The notes under the pieces: model-generated
Told to the model about the DNA's origin: nothing
The model's input: only the letters and a program-made list of their open reading frames with translations
The model's database searches: none
Translations under genes and position numbers: made by a program
Assembly (NCBI GenBank): GCA_910585385.1
Contig: CAJUDV010000045.1
Location: forward strand, 1-15,005
Length of the DNA: 15,005 bases
Source: an uncultured Oscillibacter sp.
GTDB lineage: Bacteria > Bacillota > Clostridia > Oscillospirales > Oscillospiraceae
Direction: 5' to 3'
Shown here: positions 1 to 5,461 of the stretch, in pieces
How the letters are laid out: each line of letters begins with the position of its first letter
Position numbering within the stretch: position 1 is the stretch's first letter

Positions 1-68
1 ATGGCAACTCAACTTTAACCGATGCAGCCTCATCCTTCTACTTTTTTCTTTCGCTACTGTCCAACTTG

Positions 69-86
69 TATTGTACTCCTACAATA
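69..86. repeat. Inverted repeat, possible operator
   Basis: TATTGTA, four bases, then TACAATA: a perfect 7-bp inverted repeat about 27 bp upstream of the tRNA-Ser -35 box. It could be an operator for a leftward gene lying outside the window or simply an AT-rich palindrome. No gene is supported between position 1 and the tRNA promoter. Confidence 0.35.
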
Positions 87-112
87 TTTTTTAAAATCTT
101 AAAGATAAAGGC

Positions 113-140
113 TTGACTTTGGAAAAAGCTCTGCTATAAT
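113..140 (+). promoter_or_regulatory. Sigma-A promoter of tRNA-Ser
   Basis: TTGACT at 113-118, 16 bp, then TATAAT at 135-140, preceded by TGC so that it also forms an extended -10 element. It lies about 60 bp upstream of the mature tRNA-Ser 5' end, leaving a leader for RNase P removal. Confidence 0.85.
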
Positions 141-199
141 GGTACTGTTCTTTTAGACAGAATATACTCAAATATATGGAAATATATTAGAATAGCTAT

Positions 200-291
200 G
201 GAGAAGTCGCCTAGTTGGTCGAGGGCGCATGATTGGAAATCATGTAGGCCCCTAAAGGGTCTCGAGGGTTCGAATCCCTCCTTCTCCGCCA
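200..291 (+). tRNA. tRNA-Ser (anticodon GGA)
   Basis: The acceptor strand GGAGAAG (200-206) pairs with CTTCTCC (281-287), followed by discriminator G and an encoded CCA (289-291). The anticodon GGA (235-237) sits in the stem CATGA/TCATG, and the TTCGAAT T-loop is present. The long variable arm (GGCCCCTAAAGGGTC region) is typical of class II tRNA-Ser. It should read UCC/UCU codons. Confidence 0.97.
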
Positions 292-329
292 AAAAGAGAG
301 ACAGGCATTGCCTGTCTCTCTTTTTGGCG
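287..329 (+). terminator. Intrinsic terminator of tRNA-Ser
   Basis: A 20-bp perfect stem (287-306 with 310-329) and 3-nt loop. Its 3' arm contains a T5 tract (321-325) matched by A5 on the other arm, so it should work in both directions. The 5' arm includes the discriminator and CCA end of the tRNA, so tRNA 3' end and terminator compete for the same bases. Confidence 0.85.
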
Positions 330-360
330 TTCCCCCTTTGCCAACGGCAAAGGGGGAACG
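328..360. repeat. 15-bp perfect hairpin after tRNA-Ser
   Basis: CGTTCCCCCTTTGCC (328-342), loop AAC, then its exact complement (346-360). It has no T-run, so it is not a standard terminator. A hairpin of identical geometry (15-bp stem, 3-nt loop) but different sequence occupies the matching place at 5216-5248. Confidence 0.8.
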
Positions 361-430
361 CTGCGGCGGGCTGATGGAAATCGCGCAGGAAAACCCCGCA
401 GAGGTTTTTCCCGCACACACCCTTTTCCTT
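361..430 (+). repeat. 70-nt tRNA-downstream element, copy 1
   Basis: This segment aligns nearly gap-free with 5255-5324, estimated by eye at 80% identity or better, sharing GAAATCGCGCAGG, AAAACCC, GGTTTT, CCCGCACACACCC and TTTCCTT. The core folds as a stem-loop (GGAAAACC against GGTTTTTCC). Both copies come directly after a tRNA, its terminator and a 15-bp hairpin. No coding content is convincing. Confidence 0.75.
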
Positions 431-1208
431 GCGAAGGCTGTTGGTGCCTGCGTTGAAACTGGGCGCTCGCTCCATTACCCCCCCTGTAATCGTAATGGTT
501 ACAGGGGATTTTGTATGTTTTTTCCTTTGTTTCCCCCCTCATTGCTATTTGCCCCCTGGTCACTCTGCGGCAAACACCCGAAGGCGGGCGCTGGGTCTAC
601 GGCCCGCCGGCAAAAACGACGCATTATCGGGCTGTGTACCAGGTCTCCCCCCATGTCTGGAGCCCATTCTCCCCGAAAAGCATGCGCTTTTGTCCCCGCA
701 TGTCATTATCACCTTCTCGGAGCTGGAGAACACCGTCTGTTATTCCGTACCGGGTCCTACGGACTGGAATCCACCCGGGGACATGGGCAGCTCAGACCGC
801 CCTCCTGCCAAGAGCTGGTTCTGCCGGGGCGGACCGGCGCGGCACCGCCCGGAGTGGAGGGACTCTCCGGCCCACGCCCGTATTATCCGGTTTTCGTGCG
901 ATATGGATTTCAGGCGTTATGCGGGAGCGCAGAAGTCCGCCGTCTACTCCCATAACGACGTATATGCCCAGCGCATCGTTGAGTGATCTATGATGAGCGG
1001 TGCCGGCGGCCATCACGATCCATGAGCGGTTCCCCCCTGAGACACGAAATCATGTCGGCCCATCTGGTGCGGAGATGGCGTTTTCACCGTGATAACGCTG
1101 TTTTTTATTTCTCCTGTCCATTCCCCTACTTCGCTCTCCCCGTCATGTGTCCCTCCCAGGGCGAAACGCGCTTTATCCCGGGCGGGAATTCTCTTCAGCC
1201 GCCTTCGT
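431..1208. other. Stretch without a convincing gene
   Basis: Apart from the hairpin at 481-507 no gene is supported here. Overlapping open frames exist on both strands, but none has a good ribosome site plus a recognisable product. A plus-strand frame at about 702-986 has somewhat gene-like codon choice and could be a decayed coding remnant. No clear terminator was found for the minus-strand operon that ends at 1209. Confidence 0.5.
481..523 (+). terminator. Terminator-like hairpin
   Basis: CCCCTGTAA (481-489), 9-nt loop, TTACAGGGG (499-507), followed by a T-rich tail ending in six Ts (518-523). The tail does not start directly with Ts, so strength is uncertain. It would stop any transcript that reads through the tRNA-Ser terminator. 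Confidence 0.45.
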
Positions 1209-1853
1209 CTATACCGCCAGCAGCTTCAGCTCCTCCAGCTTTTCATACAGCGTATAATAGGCCGAGAGCATCTCACGCCGGGGAGCGTCCGGCAAAAAGC
1301 CCGTTTGGACCAGCGCAATGGGGTGAAAAACGCTGCTCCGCACCTCTTGGGTATCCAGAGAGATGGTCGTGCAGATCAGATCCAGCTGAGACTGCCCCTC
1401 AATGGGCTCCAGATACAGAAAAAAGTAATCGTATACAAGACCGTCCTCCGCGATGGCGGCGTGGGGAGGTACCGTAATATCCACCGTATAGTTCCCCCAC
1501 TCCTCCTGAACCGGAAGCTCGGACAGCTCGTAAAAGGCGGTTCCGTCAAAGGAAATTGCGGTGATGCTCTGGAGGCACCCATGGGTAACCTGGAGCCGCA
1601 GAGAGGGCGCGGGGGCAGAGACCACCTGGTCCCCCTGCCGGATCTCGTACTCGTAGTGGGTATTTACGGTCTCCAGCGTGTAGGCCAGCGTCTCAGCGCG
1701 GCGTGCCCGCTCCTCTCCCGTCAGGGCGAGATGCACCTGGCACCCGGTGAAGACCAGACCCACGACGGTTCCCACTATGGTGACATACACGGCCCAGGCG
1801 TCGGGATGAAACTTGCGCTTTTGGGGTTTCTCTTTCTTATTTCCGCTGCTCAT
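1209..1853 (-). CDS. Membrane-anchored or lipoprotein-like protein, unknown function
   Basis: A 214-aa protein with a basic N-terminus (KKEKPQKRK, residues 6-14), one hydrophobic segment (about 20-37) and a long predicted extracytoplasmic domain. The segment ends in FTGC with Cys38, so it may be either a signal anchor or a lipoprotein signal with an atypical Phe at -3. I do not recognise the outer domain; it is rich in predicted beta-strands. The ATG overlaps the stop of the upstream sigma-like gene (ATGA at 1850-1853) and a GAGAGG site precedes it, so the two are probably translationally coupled. A membrane protein just after a sigma-like gene suggests an anti-sigma or sensor partner, but this is inferred from position only. 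Confidence 0.8.
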   Translation of the reverse strand: MSSGNKKEKPQKRKFHPDAWAVYVTIVGTVVGLVFTGCQVHLALTGEERARRAETLAYTLETVNTHYEYEIRQGDQVVSAPAPSLRLQVTHGCLQSITAISFDGTAFYELSELPVQEEWGNYTVDITVPPHAAIAEDGLVYDYFFLYLEPIEGQSQLDLICTTISLDTQEVRSSVFHPIALVQTGFLPDAPRREMLSAYYTLYEKLEELKLLAV

Positions 1854-2377
1854 ATGCTCAAATACCTCTCAATTTCCGCCCGCAGGCTCAGGTAGGTGCT
1901 GTTGGTGTGGTCGCCGCTCCAGTGGTAATACACCCGGGCCTCTTCCACCGTATCTCCGTTGATCAGGCAGTAGGCCATGCGGCAGGCGTCCCGCTCCAGG
2001 CGCCGGAGATAGTCGTGGAGGCAGACGCTGTTTTGAAAGTCTCCATGGGGAGCCGGCAGCAGCTCAATCCGCGGGGTCTCCACCTCGCCGTTCACCGGCC
2101 GGTCCAGAGACGTCCGGCCGCAGCGCCAAAAATTGTTGTCCCGCCGCGCTTGAAGCAACGCGTTCCGAACACTCAAATAGGCGCGCCTCCAGCCCTGGGA
2201 CTCAGAGCCGGAGAAGGCCTCCGGATCGCTCCGATAGACGGAGAGGAAGGCCGCCCAGGCACACTGGTACACCTCCCCGTTCTCCGCCGAAATATGGAGA
2301 GCGCCGCAAATATCCCGGATAAAGCCGTCAATCAGCCGCTGCTCCCGGAGGGAGAGATCCCTTCCCCTCCCTCTCAC
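1850..2377 (-). CDS. Divergent sigma-70-like regulator (putative)
   Basis: A 175-aa protein starting at GTG (2375-2377), chosen because AGGAG lies 6 nt upstream and the start overlaps the previous stop (GTGA). Residues 11-75 resemble a sigma region-2 helical pattern. SLDRPVNGE (90-98) recalls the SLD-P motif after region 2/3 in sporulation-type sigma factors. Residues 126-173 could be a degenerate region-4 helix-turn-helix (NGDTVEEARVYYHWSG). Conservation is weak, so it may instead be another helical DNA-binding protein. It is the middle gene of an overlapping trio, placing it between an unknown soluble protein and a membrane-anchored one. Existence of the gene is well supported; the function is tentative. 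Confidence 0.75.
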   Translation of the reverse strand: MRGRGRDLSLREQRLIDGFIRDICGALHISAENGEVYQCAWAAFLSVYRSDPEAFSGSESQGWRRAYLSVRNALLQARRDNNFWRCGRTSLDRPVNGEVETPRIELLPAPHGDFQNSVCLHDYLRRLERDACRMAYCLINGDTVEEARVYYHWSGDHTNSTYLSLRAEIERYLSI

Positions 2378-2805
2378 GTGTTTCTCCTTGCCTGCGGCTT
2401 CTTCCCGGCGCCCGCAGACTTAGTCAGCTCGGAGAGATGAGGCGGCGACGGCAGCTCCGGGCAGCTGCCCACCCACGCTTCCCGCTCCTGGCACCAGGTC
2501 ACGGCATAGAGCGCAGGCAGCTGAATCCCCCGCTCCTTCAGGCTTTTGGCCAACGCCTTGTGGGTCATATACCCATTCTTTGCGGAAAAGCACACATTGG
2601 CCGGCTCCGTTGGGTACAGCACCAAATAGCGCCCGTCCGGGCTGATCTTCACCAGAAACCGCCTCTGCGCGCCGGCCGCCTTTCGAAAGGCGGCGTTCAT
2701 GGAAAACAGGCCCTTTTGGGTGACGGATACCCGGGGCGTCTCGAAATAGTGCTGAAGGGGCGGAATATCCTGTAGTGTGCTGAAATCCAGATCTAAAAAA
2801 TCCAT
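2374..2805 (-). CDS. Hypothetical protein, first gene of sigma-like operon
   Basis: A 143-aa protein with ATG at 2803-2805 after AAGGGGGA. Residues 24-66 (PRVSVTQKGLFSMNAAFRKA and the strand-rich stretch after it) have a beta-alpha-beta look faintly like small transcription-regulator domains of clostridial mobile elements, but I cannot name the family. Residues 75-115 hold a Lys-rich helix and two Cys (C105, C115). The C-terminus is Pro/Ser/Lys rich and probably disordered. Its stop overlaps the GTG of the sigma-like gene, implying coupled translation. No signal peptide or membrane segment is visible, so it is probably cytoplasmic. Confidence 0.75.
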   Translation of the reverse strand: MDFLDLDFSTLQDIPPLQHYFETPRVSVTQKGLFSMNAAFRKAAGAQRRFLVKISPDGRYLVLYPTEPANVCFSAKNGYMTHKALAKSLKERGIQLPALYAVTWCQEREAWVGSCPELPSPPHLSELTKSAGAGKKPQARRNT

Positions 2806-3156
2806 AAGCGATCCCCCTTAAAAATATGGCCCTAAGTATATCCTGTCGCGGCGGGAAATGCCAGGCTGAAAATAGATAATATTTTTCGCCAAAATTCCCC
2901 AAAATACATGCTTTTTCGCAATATAATTTGACATTTATATGGGATATACTGAACTTTTGGCCATACGCCCTCAAGGCCCGGGGCCGCCGGGAGCCCCGCG
3001 CCCATCCCGCCGGACACCCTCGCAAAACGGGCCGCCGGCGCCCCGCAAGATGAGAAAACGGCCGCCGGGAGACGACAGCTCCGCGACGGCCGGGAGGTAC
3101 AGCTTCTCAAATCAGAGTTCCCTCTGCTCAATGGAACGCGGCGCCGCGCCGCAGGA
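2806..3156. other. Non-coding gap between yitT-like gene and sigma-like operon
   Basis: About 350 bp. Left part (2820-2960) is AT-rich with the leftward promoter and an oppositely oriented GGATATACT at 2943-2951 that mirrors AGTATATCC at 2835-2843. Right part is very GC-rich; it contains a perfect palindrome arm pair GCGGCGC/GCGCCGC (3138-3152) just past the yitT-like stop, without a T-run. I see no convincing coding frame in either direction. Confidence 0.5.
2835..2863 (-). promoter_or_regulatory. Possible promoter of the 2805-1209 operon
   Basis: On the minus strand TATACT (plus 2840-2835) follows TGGCAT (2863-2858) by 17 bp. The -10 is excellent, the -35 weak. It would start transcription about 25-30 nt upstream of the first ATG. 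Confidence 0.45.
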
Positions 3157-4041
3157 TCAGTCCAGCTTCCGCTGGAAGTTGCCGTGGACCCGCACGCCCT
3201 CCTGCACGGTGACAAAGGCGTGGGGGTCGATGGTGTGGACGGTGTGGAGCAGCTCCTCGATCTCGTACTTGGAAAGGCACACGCACAGCACGTGGAGGTC
3301 CGTTCCGGTGTAGGCGCCTACGCCGTTCCAGTAGGTGACGCCCCGGCCCAGCTTCTCTATGATAAAGCGCGCCAGCTTGTCCTGGTCGTCCCGGGTGAAG
3401 ATCAGCGCCTCCACACTGACATTTTGCTGATGCATCCGGTCCAGCACCATGGCGGAGAAGTAGTTGTAGATCACCGAGTAGATGGCAATCTCCGGTTGGA
3501 ACAGGAACAGGCAGGCGGCGTACAGAAACACGTTAAAGGTCAGGGAAAACTTGCCCACGGTGAAGCGGCTCCCCCGTTTGCTCAGGCACAGCCCCACGAT
3601 GTCCAGCCCGCCGCCGCTGCCGCCGCAGGTGAGGGCAATGCCGCAGCCGATGCCGTTGAGGATGCCGCCCAGCAGGCAGGCTGTCAAATAGTCGTCAACA
3701 ATGGGCACGGCGGGGGTGGGCACCACGCTGTAAAACAGGGAGTAGCTCAGCGTGCACACCAGCGTCTTGAAAACCAGGTGCTTTCCCAGGGTCTTGTAGG
3801 CAAAGAGAAGGATGGGGATGTTCAGCGCGAAGTACAAAATGCCGGCAATGTCCCCGGTACCAAAATCCAGGTCCAGATAGGTCTGCATCAGGGTGCGGAA
3901 CAGCTGGCACACGCCCATCAGTCCGCCGCTGTACAGATTCAGGGGCACAATGAAGAGCCGGACGCCCACGGCACAGATCAGCTCGCCCGCGACGGCGGCC
4001 ACCAGCCGCAGCCAGCGGTTGTGCAGGGTGTTATATATCAT
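3157..4041 (-). CDS. YitT-family integral membrane protein (DUF161 + DUF2179)
   Basis: A 294-aa protein. The start at ATG 4039-4041 was chosen over a 40-codon longer frame because GGGAGGAG lies 5 nt upstream. Residues 10-200 hold about five or six hydrophobic helices, with the Gly-rich GGSGGGLDIVG (140-150) that is typical of YitT proteins. Residues 207-285 match the cytoplasmic DUF2179 domain (GRGVTYWNGVGAYTG, then a DPHAFVTV strand). The family is widespread in Firmicutes; transport of a small molecule is suspected but no substrate is established. It is monocistronic on the minus strand with its own promoter upstream. The family call is firm; the physiological role is unknown. Confidence 0.95.
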   Translation of the reverse strand: MIYNTLHNRWLRLVAAVAGELICAVGVRLFIVPLNLYSGGLMGVCQLFRTLMQTYLDLDFGTGDIAGILYFALNIPILLFAYKTLGKHLVFKTLVCTLSYSLFYSVVPTPAVPIVDDYLTACLLGGILNGIGCGIALTCGGSGGGLDIVGLCLSKRGSRFTVGKFSLTFNVFLYAACLFLFQPEIAIYSVIYNYFSAMVLDRMHQQNVSVEALIFTRDDQDKLARFIIEKLGRGVTYWNGVGAYTGTDLHVLCVCLSKYEIEELLHTVHTIDPHAFVTVQEGVRVHGNFQRKLD

Positions 4042-4108
4042 GTCGTCTCCTCCCGGGATGCCGTCCCGTTTTCCATATAATCCATAGTATGCGTGTTCTC
4101 TATGTCCG

Positions 4109-4136
4109 ATTATACGGCCTTTTGAGGAAAACACAA
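4109..4136 (-). promoter_or_regulatory. Promoter of the YitT-family gene
   Basis: Minus strand TTGTGT (plus 4136-4131), 16 bp, TATAAT (4114-4109). Start of transcription would be near 4102, giving a leader of about 60 nt before the ATG. Confidence 0.7.
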
Positions 4137-4200
4137 GAGGGAGCCATCCTGCGAATTGCACAGAAAATCACCGCTGTTTTCAGTGTGTTGACCATATTTT

Positions 4201-4497
4201 TCACAGAGTGTAGCGGAGGAAGCGGTAGAGCCTGTCCCTGGCCCGCCGGAGGGTGCGGGACACCGTGGAGCGGCTCACGCCCAGCCGCTCCGCAATTTGA
4301 GGCATGGTCATCCCCCGGTCGTAGTACAGCGCCACCATCTCCCGCTGGCGTTTTGTCAGCTCTTGTTCCCGGGCCCGGCGCAGATTCCGGCGGAGCCGGT
4401 CCATCTGCTCGCTGTTGTCCCCCGCGTTTGCCCGCAGCCACACCGTCATATCCCCTATCCACTCGCTGCTGCGGTTTTCAAAGCGTGTATCTCTCAT
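4201..4497 (-). CDS. Stand-alone sigma-70 region 4-like HTH protein
   Basis: A 98-aa protein. Residues 47-92 are a clear sigma region-4 helix-turn-helix: LTKRQREMVALYYDRG, then MPQIAERLGVSRSTVSRTL with the recognition helix at about 75-87. No region 2 is present, so by itself it should not open promoters as a full sigma factor would. Such small proteins occur in clostridial prophages and mobile elements as transcription activators. Its ATG lies inside the last codons of the preceding gene (20-nt overlap) with CAGGAG 11 nt upstream, implying translational coupling. It is the last gene of a three-gene cassette. Alternative: an antisense-like anti-terminator or phage late activator. Confidence 0.88.
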   Translation of the reverse strand: MRDTRFENRSSEWIGDMTVWLRANAGDNSEQMDRLRRNLRRAREQELTKRQREMVALYYDRGMTMPQIAERLGVSRSTVSRTLRRARDRLYRFLRYTL

Positions 4498-4711
4498 TTT
4501 TATGGTAACTCCTGTCGTAATATCGGCCGGTCAGCACGGCCAGCTCCCGCATCTCCCGCCACAGAGGCATCAGCTCCGCAATACGCCGGCGCAGGCGGCA
4601 GGCCGCCTCTCCGTCGCTCTGGGCCCGCTCCAAGGTGCGCAGCTCCACAACCCGCGCGTGGATGCTCTCGGCGCTCTCCCGGTACTCCCGGGACATCTCC
4701 AGCAGCGTCAT
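4478..4711 (-). CDS. Small helical (coiled-coil) protein, unknown
   Basis: A 77-aa protein with ATG at 4709-4711 and GGAGG 7 nt upstream. It is almost entirely charged helix: residues 5-30 and 36-60 show heptad-like Leu/Ala spacing with many Arg/Glu, suggesting a short helical hairpin or coiled coil. It starts within the stop codon of the Cys-rich gene (ATGA) and its end overlaps the sigma-4-like gene. I do not recognise the family beyond the impression that similar mini-proteins sit before mini-sigma genes in Clostridia. Its likely partner is the adjacent HTH protein, by position only. Confidence 0.75.
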   Translation of the reverse strand: MTLLEMSREYRESAESIHARVVELRTLERAQSDGEAACRLRRRIAELMPLWREMRELAVLTGRYYDRSYHKNERYTL

Positions 4712-4887
4712 CGCACCGCCTCCCTTCCTCTGATCTCCCTGCATGGGGCCAGCTCCCGCCGGGCCAGATCCGGCAGGCACCCGGCGCACACGCTGGAACC
4801 GCTGCAAAACCAGTACTCTTCCCCCTCTGTAATCTCCTGCCCGCACAGGGCGCACAGCAGCGTTTGCCGCCTCCGGCGGCGGTACAT
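4708..4887 (-). CDS. Cys-rich zinc-ribbon-like mini-protein
   Basis: A 59-aa protein (ATG 4885-4887). A TTG at 4894-4896 sits 8 nt after GGAGG and may be the real start, adding three residues. The N-terminus is strongly basic (RRRRR, residues 3-7). Cysteines at 12, 15, 28, 34 and 37 (CALC, FC, CAGC) form a plausible zinc ribbon or treble-clef-like knuckle. It is the first gene of the overlapping cassette with the helical and sigma-4-like proteins and divergent from tRNA-Thr. A nucleic-acid-binding role is plausible from charge and zinc knuckles, but no family is assigned. Confidence 0.7.
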   Translation of the reverse strand: MYRRRRRQTLLCALCGQEITEGEEYWFCSGSSVCAGCLPDLARRELAPCREIRGREAVR

Positions 4888-4952
4888 GGAATACAAAACC
4901 CATTCCTCCTTCAAAAATCTTGAAAATTTGCTGGAAAAAACATAAAAGACTG

Positions 4953-4981
4953 TTGACAAAATTCATTTCATCTGCTATGAT
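4953..4981 (+). promoter_or_regulatory. Sigma-A promoter of tRNA-Thr/tRNA-Tyr
   Basis: TTGACA (4953-4958), 17 bp, TATGAT (4976-4981), preceded by TGC as extended -10. The string TCTGCTATGAT nearly repeats TCTGCTATAAT of the tRNA-Ser promoter. It is about 20 nt upstream of tRNA-Thr. Confidence 0.9.
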
Positions 4982-5000
4982 AGTCCATGCTGTTGGAACT

Positions 5001-5076
5001 GCTGGTGTAGCTCAGCTGGTAGAGCAGCTGATTTGTAATCAGCAGGTCGGGGGTTCGAATCCGTCCACCAGCTCCA
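5001..5076 (+). tRNA. tRNA-Thr (anticodon TGT)
   Basis: Acceptor GCTGGTG pairs with CACCAGC (5066-5072), discriminator T, CCA at 5074-5076. The anticodon loop CTGATTTGTAATCAG gives TGT. The T-stem (GGGGG/CCGTC) has an internal G-G mismatch, a small irregularity. It is cotranscribed with tRNA-Tyr, 10 nt downstream. Confidence 0.96.
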
Positions 5077-5086
5077 AATTTCATAT

Positions 5087-5171
5087 GGGGGAGTTCCAGA
5101 GCGGTCAAATGGGGCAGACTGTAAATCTGTTGTCACTGACTTCGGTGGTTCGAATCCACCCTCCCCCACCA
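5087..5171 (+). tRNA. tRNA-Tyr (anticodon GTA)
   Basis: Acceptor GGGGGAG (5087-5093) pairs with CTCCCCC (5161-5167), discriminator A, CCA 5169-5171. The anticodon GTA is at 5121-5123 in CAGACTGTAAATCTG. The extended variable arm (about TGTCACTGACTTCG) fits bacterial tRNA-Tyr, class II. Confidence 0.97.
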
Positions 5172-5216
5172 AAACAAAAAGCACGCTTCGGCGTGTTTTT
5201 TGTTTTGGTGGGGGAG
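5161..5216 (+). terminator. Terminator of the Thr/Tyr tRNA operon, bidirectional
   Basis: A 26-bp inverted repeat (5161-5186 with 5191-5216, one G-T wobble, TTCG loop). Its outer part is the whole 3' acceptor strand plus CCA of tRNA-Tyr. The inner CACGC/GCGTG stem with T6 gives the rightward terminator; the A-rich arm becomes T-rich on the minus strand, so it should also stop leftward transcripts. Confidence 0.9.
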
Positions 5217-5248
5217 CCGCTTCCCGGGCCAAAGGCCCGGGAAGCGGC
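5216..5248. repeat. 15-bp perfect hairpin after tRNA-Tyr
   Basis: GCCGCTTCCCGGGCC (5216-5230), loop AAA, exact complement (5234-5248). Same stem length, loop length and position as 328-360 but with different stem sequence, which suggests selection for structure. Confidence 0.8.
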
Positions 5249-5254
5249 TTTCGC

Positions 5255-5324
5255 CTGCGGGCGGGTGATTGAAATCGCGCAGGGAAAACCCGGAAAGGTT
5301 TTCCCCGCACACACCCCTTTCCTT
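5255..5324 (+). repeat. 70-nt tRNA-downstream element, copy 2
   Basis: It aligns with 361-430 over its whole length. Its core stem-loop is clean: GGGAAAACC, loop CGGAAA, GGTTTTCCC. It lies in the same order (tRNA, terminator, 15-bp hairpin, element) and orientation as copy 1. Confidence 0.75.
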
Positions 5325-5352
5325 CGGGCCGCTTTCGGCCTGTCCGGAATCG

Positions 5353-5446
5353 GGACGCGCCCCAGGGGCGCGGGGCTTACGGGGGGACGGATACGCCTCA
5401 AGGGCGCGGGGCTTTTGGGGGATGGATGCGCCCCAGGGGCGCGGGG
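5353..5446. repeat. Three tandem 35/36-nt hairpin units
   Basis: Units of 23 matching bases begin at 5353, 5389 and 5424. Units 1 and 3 contain the palindrome GCGCCCCAGGGGCGC; unit 2 has ACGCCTCAAGGGCGC, where a C-to-T change is matched by G-to-A so pairing is kept. Too few and too palindromic for CRISPR. They lie in the path of the leftward transcript predicted from the promoter at 5485-5513. Confidence 0.75.
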
Positions 5447-5461
5447 TTGGGATGTTTTGTA

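Noticed and set aside
1..33. Start of a minus-strand gene reading MRLHRLKLSCH off the left edge
   Set aside because: Only 11 codons are visible and the purine-rich stretch directly abuts the ATG, too close for a ribosome site.
2922..2950. Rightward promoter TTGACA/TATACT in the gap
   Set aside because: The boxes are only 11 bp apart and no plus-strand gene follows.
3184..4080. A 298-aa plus-strand frame over the YitT-family gene, and similar ones at 6630-8196 and 12701-13732
   Set aside because: All are shadows of well-supported minus-strand genes, with low-complexity composition and no ribosome sites.
4975..5310. Minus-strand frame with peptides such as EGGFEPPKSVTTDLQSA
   Set aside because: This is the antisense translation of tRNA-Thr/tRNA-Tyr, a well-known kind of spurious database protein. 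The same applies to the minus frames over tRNA-Ser (134-563).
361..5324. Attachment-site direct repeats bounding an integrated island
   Set aside because: The two 70-nt copies differ at many positions, follow different tRNAs and no integrase lies between them.
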